Below are positions 21,449 to 34,782 of a stretch of 64,000 nt of DNA, one piece after another. The stretch comes from Lantana camara. Taxonomy: Eukaryota > Streptophyta > Magnoliopsida > Lamiales > Verbenaceae. The DNA lies in assembly GCA_037501455.1 (NCBI GenBank), contig CM074864.1, positions 40,016,001 through 40,080,000 on the forward strand, written 5' to 3'. The translations under genes were made by a program, and so were the position numbers. The notes under the pieces are model-generated. The model made no database searches and was not told the origin of the DNA. It saw nothing but the letters and a program-made list of their open reading frames with translations. Numbering within the stretch: the first letter of the stretch is position 1; the number at the start of each line of letters is the position of its first letter.

Positions 21449-24183
21449 TCGAGAACCGGCCGGCGGCGGTGGACCGGTGGTGGACCGGCCCTGGACCGGC
21501 GGCTCCCTTTTTCGACGATATTTCCTGCAAATTGGCTAGGGGCTTTCGAAGACTTCGTTACAAGCTTTCCAACGGTATGCTCGGATTTTATTTTCGTTTT
21601 ACGGTTAGCGTTTAATTTCAATTTTCGTAGTTGGAATTTAGTTCGGCTTTTCATCAACGATGTCCGGCATGTTTGGTATTTTCTGAAATTGGTTGAGGGC
21701 TTTTGTCAAGCAGGCTGACGCGCACGTTTCTGTCCTTCCGGGGATTTTTCCGACCACCGGAGGCGGTGTTCCGGTGGCGGCCGGTGGCTGTTCGGCCGGC
21801 TACGGTGGCGGTATTCCGGCGACTTTCGGACAGTAGGTCCGTTTCATTGTGGTAAGTCCAACGCCACTTTCCGTTCGTCAATCGGATGCCCGGTTGATTT
21901 GTTATGAATTTTTGAAGTTATTGTATTTATTTTCGTTAATTGTTTTTAATTGTATAATGTGATCATGTATGAGCGATAAATGGAAATTATGAATTGTATG
22001 ATATATGAGAATATGTTATGTTGTATGAATGCATGATTCGTAATTTATTGAATTTATTTATCTCGTTTTATGCCTACTTGCTTAAGAATATTTTATTTAT
22101 GGGGTGTTAGTGTAATATTTGAAAACTAAATTGATAATGGGATTATATGAAACTTGAGAAATAAATTATGAAATGATATGTTATATTTAATTTTGAATGA
22201 ATCGATCAAGTATGCTATTTGTTGGAATATTAAACATTATGCATTATGTATTTATTTATCACATTTGTTATATGATCAATGTTTTAACTTCACGAGATTT
22301 GGACCATGATGAAATTAAATTATTATGCTTCGAATTATATTCCCTATGGGATGATATGAATTCTATAAGTTATGCATCCTCTAAGGTGTGAAATGATTGT
22401 GATTCGATATGAATGACTTAAATTGGATAAATGTGAACTAACTGTGCATCATTGTATTCGTGAGCATGGCCGTGCATCTTTGTGGTTGTGTTTGGAGTCT
22501 GAGTCTTGTGTTCTGTGTGTGTTCAATTGTTCAGGGGTTTTCCAGGGAGTGTCTGTCAGCTGTTTGGGTTCCGGTGGGACTTCTTGGCTCGGGTTTTCCA
22601 TTTCCGTCGGTGTAAGGTGAGGTTTTAGGATTTTTGTTTTAGTTAAAGCGACCTATGGCCCTATATGTTCGTTTTCAAGCCCGCATGCGAATATACTATT
22701 ATATATATATTAAATATGTGTCTTATGATATGTTATGAATCTGGTTAGTTCGATTTGATATGAATTCTTCTGAAATTATACGTATGAGCGTATATAAGCT
22801 TAAAAATGGTTTTTGCAATGAGGCTATGCTCCAAACCATGTGTCTTCATGCTAGCTACGGATTAGGATGACACGGAGAGGTACGTGTATAGCATATGCTG
22901 AGTTGCACGGTAAGGTATGTTTCTTTTGGTATATTTCTTAAGTTATGAATCGTATATTTCTAAGTTTCCCGAGTTAGGTATGTTTCTTATGAATCTTATG
23001 AATCCCTGGGCCCTGGAGGCGTGGGTAAGGATACCCGGGGCGGCGTTGGGCCGCCGGGATAAGCCTGTGCACGTGCTCCCCAAGGTATGTTGTGGGATCG
23101 GTACCCCACGTATCATTATAGAGTTGCACGATGTGGGCCCGTAACCCGCGTGCAGACTACCGGAGAGGTGGATGGAATACGGGAAGTTGAGTTTATGAAT
23201 TTTATGTATTTATGTTTCTTATGAATTCTTTCATTTAGAGGTATAGATGACCAGGTACTTGCCGGGTATTTGAATTCTTTTGTTATTTTGATTATGAAAC
23301 GGGATAGGATCTTTCGATTTCAATTAGAGATTTTATGTTAAGGTTTGAATCATTTTGAATATAAGAGTCCTTATGAGCTTTTGACTATGAATCAATCTGA
23401 ATATATGAATCCGTATGATTTTAATATGAATCCGTACGAGTTTTCGAACTTAAGAAGATATGAATATATGTATAAGTATGAGTTCAGTATGTTTTCGTTT
23501 GAATAAGATAAGTTATGTATAAGTTTGCTCAGTTTGATAAGTTTTGAATAAGTCAACTATACGTTTGATTTGAAAATGGTTTTGGTATGCAAAACCCTAT
23601 TCCCGGTTCATAGTCTTTCGTTTGATACGTGCTCTGCTCCCTATTATGTATAGTGAGTCTGTGTTTAGCCGCCTCACTCAGTCAGTGGACTGACCCTCGC
23701 CCCACCTATGTTTTTAGTTCGTAGGTGCAGGTTGTTGGAGTTTGGTGCTAGGCGGAGTTGAGTCAAGTCTTTGGTGTTAGTTCGGTCTGAGTTAGTTCAG
23801 TCTGCATTTACATTTGCTTTATTTGATTTCGAATCAATATGTAAGATATGTATATTTATGTTTGTGTATTTGTTATTGGAATTGCCCTTGTCGGGTTTTG
23901 TTATATGTTTAAAAGAGGCCTGAAGTGCCCAAGTCTGCATGTGAACCGTGTGTTTAATTCTGCAGTCCCGTGGCCAATGCATGTGTTTGATCTTTAGTCT
24001 TCCGCTGTACTCTGCTTTGTTAATTGGTTTTGCTTGACAGGCTCTACGTTCCGCCTAGCTTAGGTTGGATTTTTCGTTTATCACCCGTTCGCTGTGACTT
24101 GGTGCGTGTGCGGACGTTCCATTTCTTACCACGTGTCGGGTCATAGTGCGGGGGTGTGGTGCCCCACCGCTTGGGGTGCTACA
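21449..24183 (+). repeat. Tek-4: Tekay-like LTR fragment, 5' boundary unknown
   Basis: The 3' end is clear: GTGCGGGGGTGTGG then TTGGGGTGCTACA ending at 24183. Upstream lie the lineage blocks: CCCGGTTCAT block near 23600, CAGTC-loop-GACTG hairpin 23679-23692, acceptor GTGCAG|G at 23730, GCTAGGCGG at 23747, CCGCCTAGC at 24051 (124 bp from the end), GTGAGGTTTT block near 22617. No LTR start with a matching target duplication was found, so the left end here is only where lineage-like sequence becomes convincing. Confidence 0.65.
21454..21828 (+). repeat. Tek-4 CCGG-rich dyad clusters
   Basis: Two GC-rich clusters (about 21454-21505 and 21738-21828) made of CCGG palindromes and CCACCGG/CCGGTGG inverted motifs, for example CCACCGG...CCGGTGG at about 21754-21778. 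They may be the Tek-4 counterpart of the arrays in Tek-1/2/3/7/9, but unit length and spacing are less regular. ORFs here are composition artefacts. Confidence 0.55.
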
Positions 24184-27100
24184 TCACTGGTTAACGTCGG
24201 CACCTGGCTACCACCATCACCTGCTTTCCCATTTTTCCGAATTTGGGGTAAACCACCGGCCACCCCTGTTTCTTCAAGAGTTATTTTCAATGTTGTAGTT
24301 AATTACGTATATATTTCATTTAGTGTTGTAATTACTGGAATATGCATCTTTCTAGCCTATTTGTGGATTGAGTATCCTGTACAAATTTAATTGCTATGAT
24401 TGGTTGTTATTGATGTTAATGAATTACAAGAATTTGGTTCTTGTGAGTTAGCAAGCAGGGTGATTGAAATTCTGATGAGTATTTGGATCCTTTGGGTGTG
24501 ATTATAGTAAATTATAAGTTCCTGTATAATATTAGTTTCTTGAGATAAGCTTTGCATATGATTATTTTTATAATTGATTAGGATCTGATGGACTTAGTCC
24601 GAATTGTAATTTTCTTTTCCAATTCAATTTGATAACTTGTGTAATTTATTTTGTACATAATGGATTACTGAGTTTGGGAATTTGATCTCTAAAGCTATGT
24701 TCGTTTATGTAATTAAATCTAGTTTATGATACTATAATTTCTTATTACTGAATGTTTAATGTATTTAACATGTAAATGATTAATTGTGAAATTGTAACCA
24801 TGGCGTTAATTCTTAAGGATTAATGAATCTTAAGATAATCAATATACCTAGTAAGCATCTTCTGGTTAAGATTATACCATATGTTTTTCATCATTATGTC
24901 GTTGGCATTACAAGAATTGATTTGTAAATTATTACATGAAAAGATTTAGATATTTTTGTTAGCATGTTTGTAAGTAAATGAGGGTAAGGGATTCTTGGGA
25001 AACTGAAGTATGAAACTCTACGAACGAACTTAATTGATTTAAGGGTTCAAACTTGGATTTAATGGTATTGATTTCCCTATGTATGTTCAACTTATATGTT
25101 CAATCCTCTTTTGTTTTTGACCTTTCGTGCAAGCCACTCCCAGTTTATAAACATATTGGTTCTCAACTAAAAACTTATTTATTTCATAATTTCTCGAACA
25201 TATTGCCATACTTGTGTATTAATTTGATTGTACGACTTGAGTATGTGATATTTGTGTAAAATGCCAACTTTATTGCATGTATGCTTTCGTGGGACATTAA
25301 TTGTGCACATGAACACTTTCATATTATTCTTGTAATTTCTGTGTACATGTCATATCATTCCCTGTCATCTCATAATCATTGCCGTGCATCTCTATGTGGT
25401 TCATGTCTGAGTCGTGTCTCATAAGTACTTTGTATTTTTCTATCAGTGATCTCCAGGGCGGAGACAATCCGATCAAGTTTCTTCGTCTTCTCAGTTTCTG
25501 CGTCTCGTCGTTTCTCAGGTGAGGTTTAGGATTTTGTATAGTTAAACGACCTATGACCCCAATATGATGATTTCAATCCCCGCATGTGATTATATACTAT
25601 ATATACGATTAATTATGTGTAACACCCCAAACGGAGGATGCCACATCCCCCGCACTAAGACCCCGACCCGGTCATGAACTAGAAGGTCCAAGCCCGAATC
25701 CGAATCATAGCGAACGGGAGACCAACTCACACACTAGGCTAGGCGGATCTAACTTGACAAACTCAGAGTGCGGAAGCAATTAAAACAAAACATGCAAAGC
25801 AGGTGACGTGTTCAACTAGCATAAATACCTAGTCCCGAATCAATTCATAATCCAACATAATAAACAACATACATATCATCATAATGTCTACTAACATCCA
25901 AATACTAGCTTACTAACCCCACACGGGTTTAAGTCTAAGTAGAACATAAACATAACCTTCAAGTGTGAAACATAAATACATATCATAAATAAAGTATGCG
26001 ACAAACGCATCCTAATACCAACTAGACCGACAAGTGTGACTCAAGGGACTCACTTCCGCCTAGCTCAAGCCAAAAGGAAACCTGCAAACTAAAAGATAAA
26101 TGAGGTGTCAGTCAACTGACTGAGTGAGGGGGCTAACACACACCCACAATATATATATACAGAGCACAACACATATCAAAAGGGTGGATTCATGAACCGG
26201 GGATAGGTGTTGCATACTAGAACATTTCAAAACAACCCAAAATAGATATAGATATAAGTTTAGAAACCATTTTCAGAAAGACTCTATCCCGATTCATAAT
26301 TCCCATAACAGATCATAACATATGCTCGGCGAGTACGAGCTTCCAACCTCAACTCCTCATATCATAACAAAACAGAAATAACATACCAACCTCAACTCCG
26401 GGTGATGGTAGGGTTGCGCGACCCTAACCATCCATACAGTCGAGGGGAGTGCTAATGCTACTCAAACCCTCAGGACTCCGTTTCCCAACCAAACCTCCTG
26501 GTGGGTCCCGGTAGATCCTTTTCATACAGATAGAGTCTACGCACAGCTATATCCCCGACGGCCCGATACCATCCCGGGGGCTCCTTACCCGTAGCTCCTG
26601 GGCCCCATAACAGAACAGAACATAACATATACCAACTTTCATGGCAATCTAGCTACATAATCATAACATAACTTAACTTTTCGAAATAGCTTACATATAC
26701 CTTCATACTTAATTTCCAAAACTGAAGTTGTATCACAAGGTCATAATCATATCATATCCAACACCTATTTAATCGTATATATAGTATATAATCGCATGCA
26801 GGGATTGAAATCATCATATTGGGGTCATAGGTCGTTTAACTATACAAAATCCTAAACCTCACCTGAGAAGCGACAAGATACGAGAACTGACAAGACGAAT
26901 GCAAACTCGACCACGTTGTCTCCACCCTGGAGATCACTGTATAGAAAAGGAAATACAGTGTACTCATGAGACAAGACTCAGACATGAACCACAAAGACGC
27001 ACGGCGATGATTGTAAGATGACATGGAACAATATGACATGTTCATAGAAATTACAAGAATATCATGAAAGGGTTCATGTACACAATTAATATTCCACGTA

Positions 27101-29504
27101 ATAAATAAACAGGCATTGAGGTCATGTGCGAATCATAAATGCATAATTGAAGATAACAAAATGTACGAGCAAGTTTAAGAATCAACCAAAGGCATATTAT
27201 ATTCAATAACTTCATACTTAGATCACCCAACTAAAATACAAACAATTACACTTAATTTATATGATAAATTCAATCTAAAGCATAGCACTTACTCCTCTTG
27301 TTCCAACATAATTTATTCAAGATTCAATCTGATTAAAACTTCCCTATTCCAAACCATACTTATAATTATATATGCAAGGAGATTAATTAAACAATTAATA
27401 CACTCTTTCTTGACAATTAACATGCCAATTCATTATTTTCGTAAATATCAAGGAGACGAATTTCTTAGGTACATTGTTTCTTGAATATTTCTGCGCCGTG
27501 AAATATGACCGAAAGTACTTAGTTCCAAACACCAAACTTAATCCATTAATAACATATTTTACATAATACGTGAAGTTCCGAATTAAATAGAACCAGGCAG
27601 GAGGTATTTCATATTAATTAAATATCCTAACCCAAAAATCAATTACCAAGACTTGATCCGATTAAACATCAATTTCTTTCAAAATTCCTACATAAGTTCC
27701 GAAATAACCAGATTTATATATGTATACATTTCATGTCAAGATTACAAAATACATTATCAGTCCATTATTTCGAATTTGCCAAAGTTCCAAATCAATATAA
27801 CACTAATTGATCAAAACAAGGATTCACTTATGATTTATTAAGCAGTTCGGTCAGACTAATTAAATCCGATTGTCATTAGAATTTAACCATTACAACATAT
27901 GTTTCAAATAACAATTTTCTGGCAAACCAACCAACTACTCAAGTTCAGCTCAATATTTTATTTCACCAACACACAACTAAATAAGCTGAAAATAATAATT
28001 CATGTAAACTTGTAGTATTAGTAAGTCCAATTCGAAAATTAGAAATTATAAGAGTACCCCAAAGATTTAGAGTGGTGTCCAATTAAGTCCAATTGAGTTT
28101 CTCATAATTAGAAATTGATCCCCAAAGTTCAATAATTACAATTTAGCCCACATAATTTGAATTAAAGAGCAATTAAGCACTAAACATATACTTCAATTAA
28201 GTACATATATTTTTCATATGATCGTAGTTGAGTCAATTAAGTAATTAAGACATGAATAAAGCAATTCAGGCACAAGCAGAGTTAAATAAATAACAATCTA
28301 TTCACATGAAAACGACATCGTGTCTTGCTCTGAAAATGCGGGGTGTTACATTATGTGTTGGATATGATATGATTATGATCTTATGATATAACTCCAGTTT
28401 TGAAAATTAAGTATGAAGGCATATGTAAGCTATTTCGAAAAGTAAAGTTATGTTATGATTATGTAGCGAGATTGCCATGAAAGTTGGTATATGTTATGTT
28501 CTGTTCTGTTATGGGGCCCAGGAGCTACAGGTAAGGAGCCCCCGGGACGGTTAGGGCCGTCAGAGATATACCTGTGCGTAGTCTCCATCTATATGAAGAG
28601 GACGCACCGGGACCCACCAGGAGGTTTGGTTGGGAAACGGAGTCCTGAGGGTTTGAGTAGCATTAGCACTCCCCTCGACTGTATGGATGGTTATGGTCGC
28701 GTAACCCTACCATCACCCGGAGTTGAGGTTGGTATGTTATTTCTGTTTTGTTATGATATGAGGACTTGAGGTTGGAAGCTCGTACTCGCCGAGCATATGG
28801 TATGATATGTTATGGGAATCATGAATCGGAATAGAGTTTCTGAAAATTGGGTTTTGCTTTGAAACGCTTTGGTATGCAACACCTATTCCCTGTTCATGAG
28901 TCCACCCTTTTACTCTGTGCTATGCTCTTTATAAATATATTGTGGGTGTGCGTTAGCCCCCTCACTCAGTCAGTTGACTGACCCCCTCGTTTTATCTTTT
29001 AGTTTGCAGGTTTTCTTTTGGCTTGAGCTAGGCGGAAGTGAGTCTTCTGAGTCACACTTATCGGTCTAGTGGGTGTTAGGATACATTTGTCGCATACTCT
29101 ACTTATGTTATGTATTTATGTTTCATAGTTGAAGGTTATGTTTATGTCCTACTTAGACTTGAACCCGTGTGGGGTTAGTACGCTAGTACTTGGACGTTAC
29201 TAGATATTGATGATACTTATGCTGATTTTTATATTGGATTATGAATTGATTTTCGGGACTAGTATCTATGCTAGTTGAACTCGTCACCTGCTTTGCATGT
29301 TTTGTTTTAAATGCTTCCGCTATCTATTGTTATTGGTTTTAATGGCTTCCGCACTCTGAGTTTGTCAGGTTAGATCCGCCTAGCCTAGTGTGTGAGTTGG
29401 TCTCCCGTTCACTATGATTCGGATTCGGGCATGAACTTTTCATTTTATGACCGGGTCTGGGTCTTAGTGCGGGGGATGTGGCATCCTCCGTTTGGGGTGT
29501 TACA
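24184..29504 (+). repeat. Tek-5: Tekay-like LTR, interrupted by Tek-6
   Basis: Right part 28351-29504 is clear: CAGTC hairpin with CTGAC branch point (28967-28982), acceptor TTTGCAG|G at 29009, GCTAGGCGG at 29027, CCGCCTAGC at 29376, end GGGGTGTTACA. From about 25300 to 25617 it is homologous to the matching part of Tek-6. Between 24184 and 25300 homology is weak and I see no genes. No target duplication was found; its right end directly abuts the broken Tek-2 LTR at 29505. Confidence 0.6.
25618..28350 (-). mobile_element. Tek-6: solo LTR inserted in Tek-5, opposite orientation
   Basis: Flanked by a perfect TTATG duplication (25613-25617, 28351-28355). Minus-strand start TGTAACACCCCGC, end GGGGTGTTACA; 2733 bp; no coding. 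Same family as Tek-5: its left 1.15 kb is the reverse complement of 28351-29504, with about 93% identity where compared by eye. Carries GCTAGGCGG at 25738, CCGCCTAGC at 26056, the acceptor next to 26081 and the CAGTC-loop-GACTG hairpin at 26109-26122. Confidence 0.88.
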
Positions 29505-30656
29505 AAAAATTTATGCATTTCAGTTCAAAAACAACACAGCAGCGGCAGATCACGTAGAGCAGATTGTATGCCAAGTTTCAGGCTCAAAACTCAATATGTC
29601 TTCAAAAGTTTTAATGGAAAATCATTCCTTACATAACCACCAAGTATTAAGCCTAAAAAATGGAGAATAATAAGTTCATATGATCAGCTTTCATGCCTCA
29701 AATCTGTCACAACTCAAGCTAAACCATGGATGTAAGAATTCAAATAACCCTAACTATTCATGCATATCCTCAAACCCTTATCAAATCTGATGCATTTCAT
29801 GACTTTCATGGATTAAAAGAAGTATAAAAGAGAGGAGAATACACAAATATACTTACCTTTATGATTTGAAGAAGTATGGAGAAGATTTGGCTTCAAAATC
29901 TCAAGACATGGAAAGGGCTTCTTTCTTCTTCTTCTTTCTTCTCTTTGGATCAGATTTTCCTCTTTCTTGGAGGGATGAGTTCGAATGGCTGAGAGTAAGG
30001 GGAGAAAAGACACTTAACTCAAGTATAAAAGTCATGAGTTAAGGCTTGGTTAGGTTAGGGTGGTCCCACAAGTGAAGACTAGTCAAAGAAGTTGGTTTTA
30101 AGCAAAAGGTGCTCGTTTTGGCAGAATTTCAGAGGTCCAAATGGGTTTAGAAAAATATGAATCTTGGTTCCTTGGCTTGGTTTCTTCGTTATGAGTCCAA
30201 CACGTCTTCCGGAATTCGAATCCGAATTCCCGAGCTCAAGTTACGCCGTCCGGAACTAGAGGTGTGCCGAAAGCCCTTAATCTCCCGACTTGGTCTCGTT
30301 CCCAAAATAAAATTCGTTAACACACCAAACAAGATCGAAAACATGAAACGAGCATGTGCACATGCTCATAACACATAAATGTACAACATACTAAAATTAC
30401 ACAGAATTCCGAAATCAAAACAAGTAGGAACGATACGTGATCTAAATATATAAGTGCATAACATTCAAGAATTCATTTAAATTTCAAATATTCATAAAAT
30501 AATTATAGATTTTAAGGAAATAATACTAATAATTAAAATGATATAATTAAAAGTTATAATTATAATAAATAATTAGTTACATAATTAAATAATTTTAATG
30601 CTTAATTACGTAAACACATACGTTAAACTAAACAACCGAAGAACCGGGGCGTTACA
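29505..30656 (-). repeat. Tek-2 5' LTR fragment (right copy)
   Basis: Matches 14358-15495 of the left LTR at roughly 93-94% by eye, ends in the same GGGGCGTTACA boundary and is followed by the CTGAG target copy. The rest of this LTR is missing, replaced by Tek-5. Contains the leader exon and donor. Confidence 0.85.
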
Positions 30657-32311
30657 CTGAGGGAATTATTTACTTGATTTTCCCAAGTGACTGTAAGGTG
30701 GAAAGTCCCATTATGGATATGTTGATCACCGCCCTTCACTCTGCAATCAGGAACACGGACTGTGAGAATCAAATCACAGTCCAGAAACCCCAATCGATCA
30801 CTAAAATCATAGATATCATGGGGGATTGGATGAGGGTAGAAGAGGTCAAGCAGAACCAGAGAAGCGAGCAAAGAAAGAAGGGAGAATCCCATAGACCTCC
30901 CAAGGCGGATTTCTCTCACGACCCCGACCCAGGGCAAAACAAGTAATGGGGAGTGGGTTCAAGAAACATTTCACTCCCCTGAACAAGAGCATTGAGGAAA
31001 TTTACAATGTATCCAACAAAAAGTTTTTCAAAAATCCCGAACCCATCAAGGAAACCCAAAAAACCAGGGATTCCGGAAAGTATTGCAACTTCCACCAGCA
31101 AACAGGGAATAACACGTCTGAGTGTTTTACCCTCAAAGAGGAGATCGAGTGGTTGATCAAAGGGGGACTTCTCCAGGAGTTCATCAGGAAAATCGACGAC
31201 CTAGCCATTCGAGCCGAGGAGAGGGTCAAGAATAGCCCACCAAGACAAAGGAATGTCAAGCAAACCATGGAGCGCGACACGTATAATTTGCCCTGCCATG
31301 GTCGAATTGATATGATCACTGAGAGGCCTGCTGGGGGCGATTCCAAGACTACTCGAAAGCTCACTAGGAGGGAGGCCCAAAGAAGCTACACCAGGCCGCG
31401 AGAAGTGATAATAGTTGAGCCGCAAGAACCTTGGGTCCAGGAAGAAATTACCTTTAGCGCTAAGGATCCAGTTAATGAGCCCCATTGGGAGGGTAAAACT
31501 CCTAGCGGTCCGATGGTGGTCACTTCAGATGTCACTAATTTCGCTGTATCCAAAACTTTGATTGATAATGGAAGCTCAACAAACATTATCTTTTACTTGA
31601 CTCTCGAAAAGATGAAACTTCCTATGCGTATTCAATTTGAAAATATTCGAACTCCTTTGACAGGTTTCGAAGGCTCGAAGGTATATCCCAAAGGTCGGAT
31701 CCAGCTAATCACCTCCATGGGAACTCTCACTAAGAGGGCGATGCTGGAGATCGAGTATCTTGTAGTCGACCAACCGTCCACATACAACATCATTTTTCGG
31801 CGGCCGAGGCTGATCGATTTGAGGGCAATCATCTCAACCTACCACCAGCTTGTCAAATTGCCAACCCCCGAGGGCATCGAAGAATTGAGATGCGACGTCC
31901 CAACATCTTGGCCGTGTTACTCAATACGACGTCCCAACATCTTGGAAAAGATGAAGCGGCCAAACAAACAAGTGTTGCCGATAGTATCTCTGCCAAATCT
32001 CAATGACGAGGATCTGATCGATCGTGATATAGTCGACCCAGAAAGATCACACAAAATGACCTCTGCTTTGGTGTGAAAAGAAGAATACTCGATGGGAAGA
32101 TTGAGGCAACCAATAAGACCCAGCAGATTGTGTTGGTTCCTATCCAATCAGAGAAAACCACCAATATGAGAGTATCCTGCAAAGGAAAGGAGGCTGACCA
32201 CTGTATGTTGATCTAATTTTTGCAAGAGAATCCGGATATATTCACTTGGAGTGCCTCAGAACTCGAAGGGGTCAATCCAAGCGTGATCATGCATTATCTG
32301 AATGTCGACCC
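30657..32311 (+). pseudogene. Tat-1 gag end, protease and start of pol
   Basis: After the target copy, gag resumes, with a TGA codon and a frameshift in the first 50 bp, then a frameshift near 30945. The main open frame 30946-32076 has a CCHC-like knuckle (CNFHQQTGNNTSEC) and an aspartic protease with LIDNGSS at about 31558-31578 and the family motif STYNIIF before a degraded GRP. After 32076 another frameshift leads to the linker before reverse transcriptase, including one TAA, FLQENPDIFTW and HYLNVDP, at which Tek-7 is inserted. Domain order and motifs fit Tat/Retand elements. Confidence 0.85.
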
Positions 32312-33538
32312 TGTAATATCCCGCTCGTCCGGCCGTACAGGTACGCCATATCGAGAGTGTTACTTGCGTATTTAATTATTTATTTATGCCCTTTAAGTGT
32401 TTATTAATTGCTTATATGCCTACTTGAATATTCACTTGTATTATTTGTTACGTTTTATTATGTATTTGAACGTTTTGCCCCCGTTTGATCCCTTTCTTGA
32501 TCCGCATGCCCACGTATTTGTTCTTAATTTGGCACTACATGTTATGCATGAAATACGTGTTTTAAGAACTTGTTTACGTGCCCGTTATATGTTTTTGAAC
32601 TCGTTTGAGGTGGTCACGGACCATTTTGATGATTTTAGGGATTCGAGGTCTTAACTTGCTTTAGCACACCTCATGTTCCGGAAGACATAACTTGAGCTCG
32701 GGAATTGGGATTCGAATTTCGGAAGAAGAGTCGAACTCATAACGATGAAAGGAAGAGAGTCGAACTCATAACGATGAAAGGAAGCCAAGGAACCCAACTT
32801 CGTATTTTCCTAAACCAGTTTGAACCCCTGTATTTTGTCCGTATCGAGCCTCACGTACATTTTTGACCCCCTTGCACTAAAATGGCCAACAAATTGACTC
32901 ATTCTTGGGCTCATTTTCTCCTAACTTAATTCATTTTCCATTTCTCAGCCATTCATTTCATTTTTCAGTAGAGAAAAGGGGGAGAAGCAGCAACCAACCT
33001 AGATAGAGGAAGAGAGAAGAATAACACGATTCCTTTTTAACTTTGCAAGCTTGTTTTACCTCCGATTCACATCAAATTTGAAAGGTAAGTCCGGATTTAT
33101 GTTCTCTATCTCCTCCTCTTTCTTTTAAGTCTAGGTTTTCTGATTTTCATGATCATTTGAGCATGCTATGGATTAATTGATGAATAGTAAGGGTTTAGGG
33201 CCTATATGATGAATTTGAATGAAATCTTGTGTTTCCTTTTGAATTAATGCATGGATTTTGATCCTAAGTTATCCCTTATCATTTGCATGAACCGGTTTTA
33301 ATTCTATCTCAGGATTCATGAAGGTTTTATTCAAGAACTTGGAGCTTTTGTATGATAATGTACATGTTTGATCCCTTTCCCCCTTCCCTTGCATATAGAT
33401 TTAGTTTTAGCTTGGTTTGTGGAATGAAATTGATGCATATTTGTTGAATAATCTTTCCTATGCATGTTGAGTTGAGTTGGGATTGGTTTTCGTTGAGTTT
33501 TTGGGCTGTTTTCGTGTTTTGCCCCTGCTGCCATGAGG

Positions 33539-33748
33539 GGTCGCGGCCGCGATCGCGATCGCGATCGCGACCAGTTTATTTTTGGTCGCAGCAGCGACCC
33601 ATTTTTCCCCTTGTTTCAACTGCAGGTCATGTCTGCGACCATTTTTAGATCTTTTTGGGTCATAACTGCGACCTTGTTTAGGCTTAGTTTCGAGATTCAG
33701 GTCACGGGCCCGACCTTTTCATGAAGAAAATTGGTAGCGGCCGCGACC
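33539..33748 (+). repeat. Tek-7 5' LTR paired palindrome array (GGTCGC...GCGACC)
   Basis: Six units start at 33539, 33584, 33625, 33658, 33700 and 33733 (spacings 45, 41, 33, 42, 33). Best units: GGTCGCAGCAGCGACC and GGTAGCGGCCGCGACC. The first unit is stretched by about 12 bp of extra GATCGC repeats, which accounts for 45 instead of 33. The ORFs across it are artefacts. Confidence 0.9.
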
Positions 33749-34375
33749 ACCCCCTTGCTTCCGCATGTGTTGTTTTACTTCGTTCGTTCGTACTTTGCTT
33801 ACATTTTATGGTTCGTTTATGACTTATATGTTATGTTAACATATAATATTATGTGTTAAGTTATATGTTATGAATTTATGGGTTGATTTACATGCTCGTT
33901 TTTTATTTATGATCTCATATGCCTTATATGCTAACTCAACGTGTATGCATGACTCTAACTTTTGTTTAAGTGCCTCGTTTGATAATTTCTTGCATCTTAT
34001 AGGATATGCATACATAGCTAACTTAGTATATGACGTGTTATGTGTGTTATATGAAACTCATGAAGTCATTTAACGTAAATTATGAGACTTAAAACTTGTT
34101 ATGAATTTGCATGAGTTAAATGACATATCATTATATTTCTTATGCATCATTTGCATTCATATGCATATGCCGAGCATTTAAATGGTTCATTTTGAGTCTA
34201 AGGTTGTCTTTTGATCTTTGTTTTTTCCAGAGATTCGTCCCAACGGAAAGGAGGCGGTCCCTTAGACGTCTTTTAAGTTACTTCGTTCGAGTTGGTCGAC
34301 AAGGTGAGGTTTTCTTGCTTTTAGTTAAAATGACCTACAACCCTACCTGTATTTTTAAGCCCGCATATGACCTAA

Positions 34376-34376
<1 letters not shown>

Positions 34377-34408
<32 letters not shown>
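34377..34408. repeat. (TA)n microsatellite
   Basis: About 32 bp of TA repeats in the Tek-7 5' LTR. The matching place in the 3' LTR (about 62836-62851) has a shorter run. Confidence 0.95.
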
Positions 34409-34410
<2 letters not shown>

Positions 34411-34782
34411 TACGTGTATGATACGCATTTTTTGGGAATTGGCCCTTTTGTTATGAAATTATTTGAAAAAAATCACTTTCGTACATATACGTAACCTATA
34501 TTTTTGTTTGTTTGATTTGAAAAGGGGTTGGCGTGTGTTGTAACTAGCGAGATTTTGACTTTGAAAAGTAAGTCAAGAAAATTATGAAAATTTGAAAATT
34601 ATGAACTTACGATTTATGAATTATGAACTGTGCCCCAGAGTAGTGGTATGGCATCTCGGGTCGGCCGTGGGGTCGCCGAGCTCTGCCATCAACACGACTC
34701 CACTTTGAGAGATTCGCCCAACCTCGGGAGGTCGAGGGGAAGGATGTTTCTTGAGCCGGAAGTTAACCTAGTCGAGGGAGCG

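Larger units (their letters stand above)
11368..30656 (-). mobile_element. Tek-2: Tekay-like element, minus strand, heavily rearranged
   Basis: Bounded by a perfect target duplication CTGAG (11363-11367 and 30657-30661). The left side is a complete LTR (the 3' LTR on the minus strand). The right side is only the first 1.15 kb of the 5' LTR. The interior holds a short 3' end of pol, a hairpin minisatellite, solo LTR Tek-3 and LTR material Tek-4/5/6. Gag and most of pol are not recognisable. Visible parts of its two LTRs are roughly 93-94% identical by eye. Confidence 0.8.

Noticed and set aside
21413..21718. Overlapping ORFs on both strands in the CCGG-rich region
   Set aside because: Several frames are open on both strands because GC-rich sequence has few stops; no domain.
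24094..24390. 98-codon ORF with hydrophobic C-terminus
   Set aside because: It spans the Tek-4 LTR end at 24183, so it is a chance fusion.
28491..28769. 92-codon ORF in Tek-5
   Set aside because: Lies in conserved LTR sequence whose inverted copy (Tek-6) does not keep the frame; no domain.
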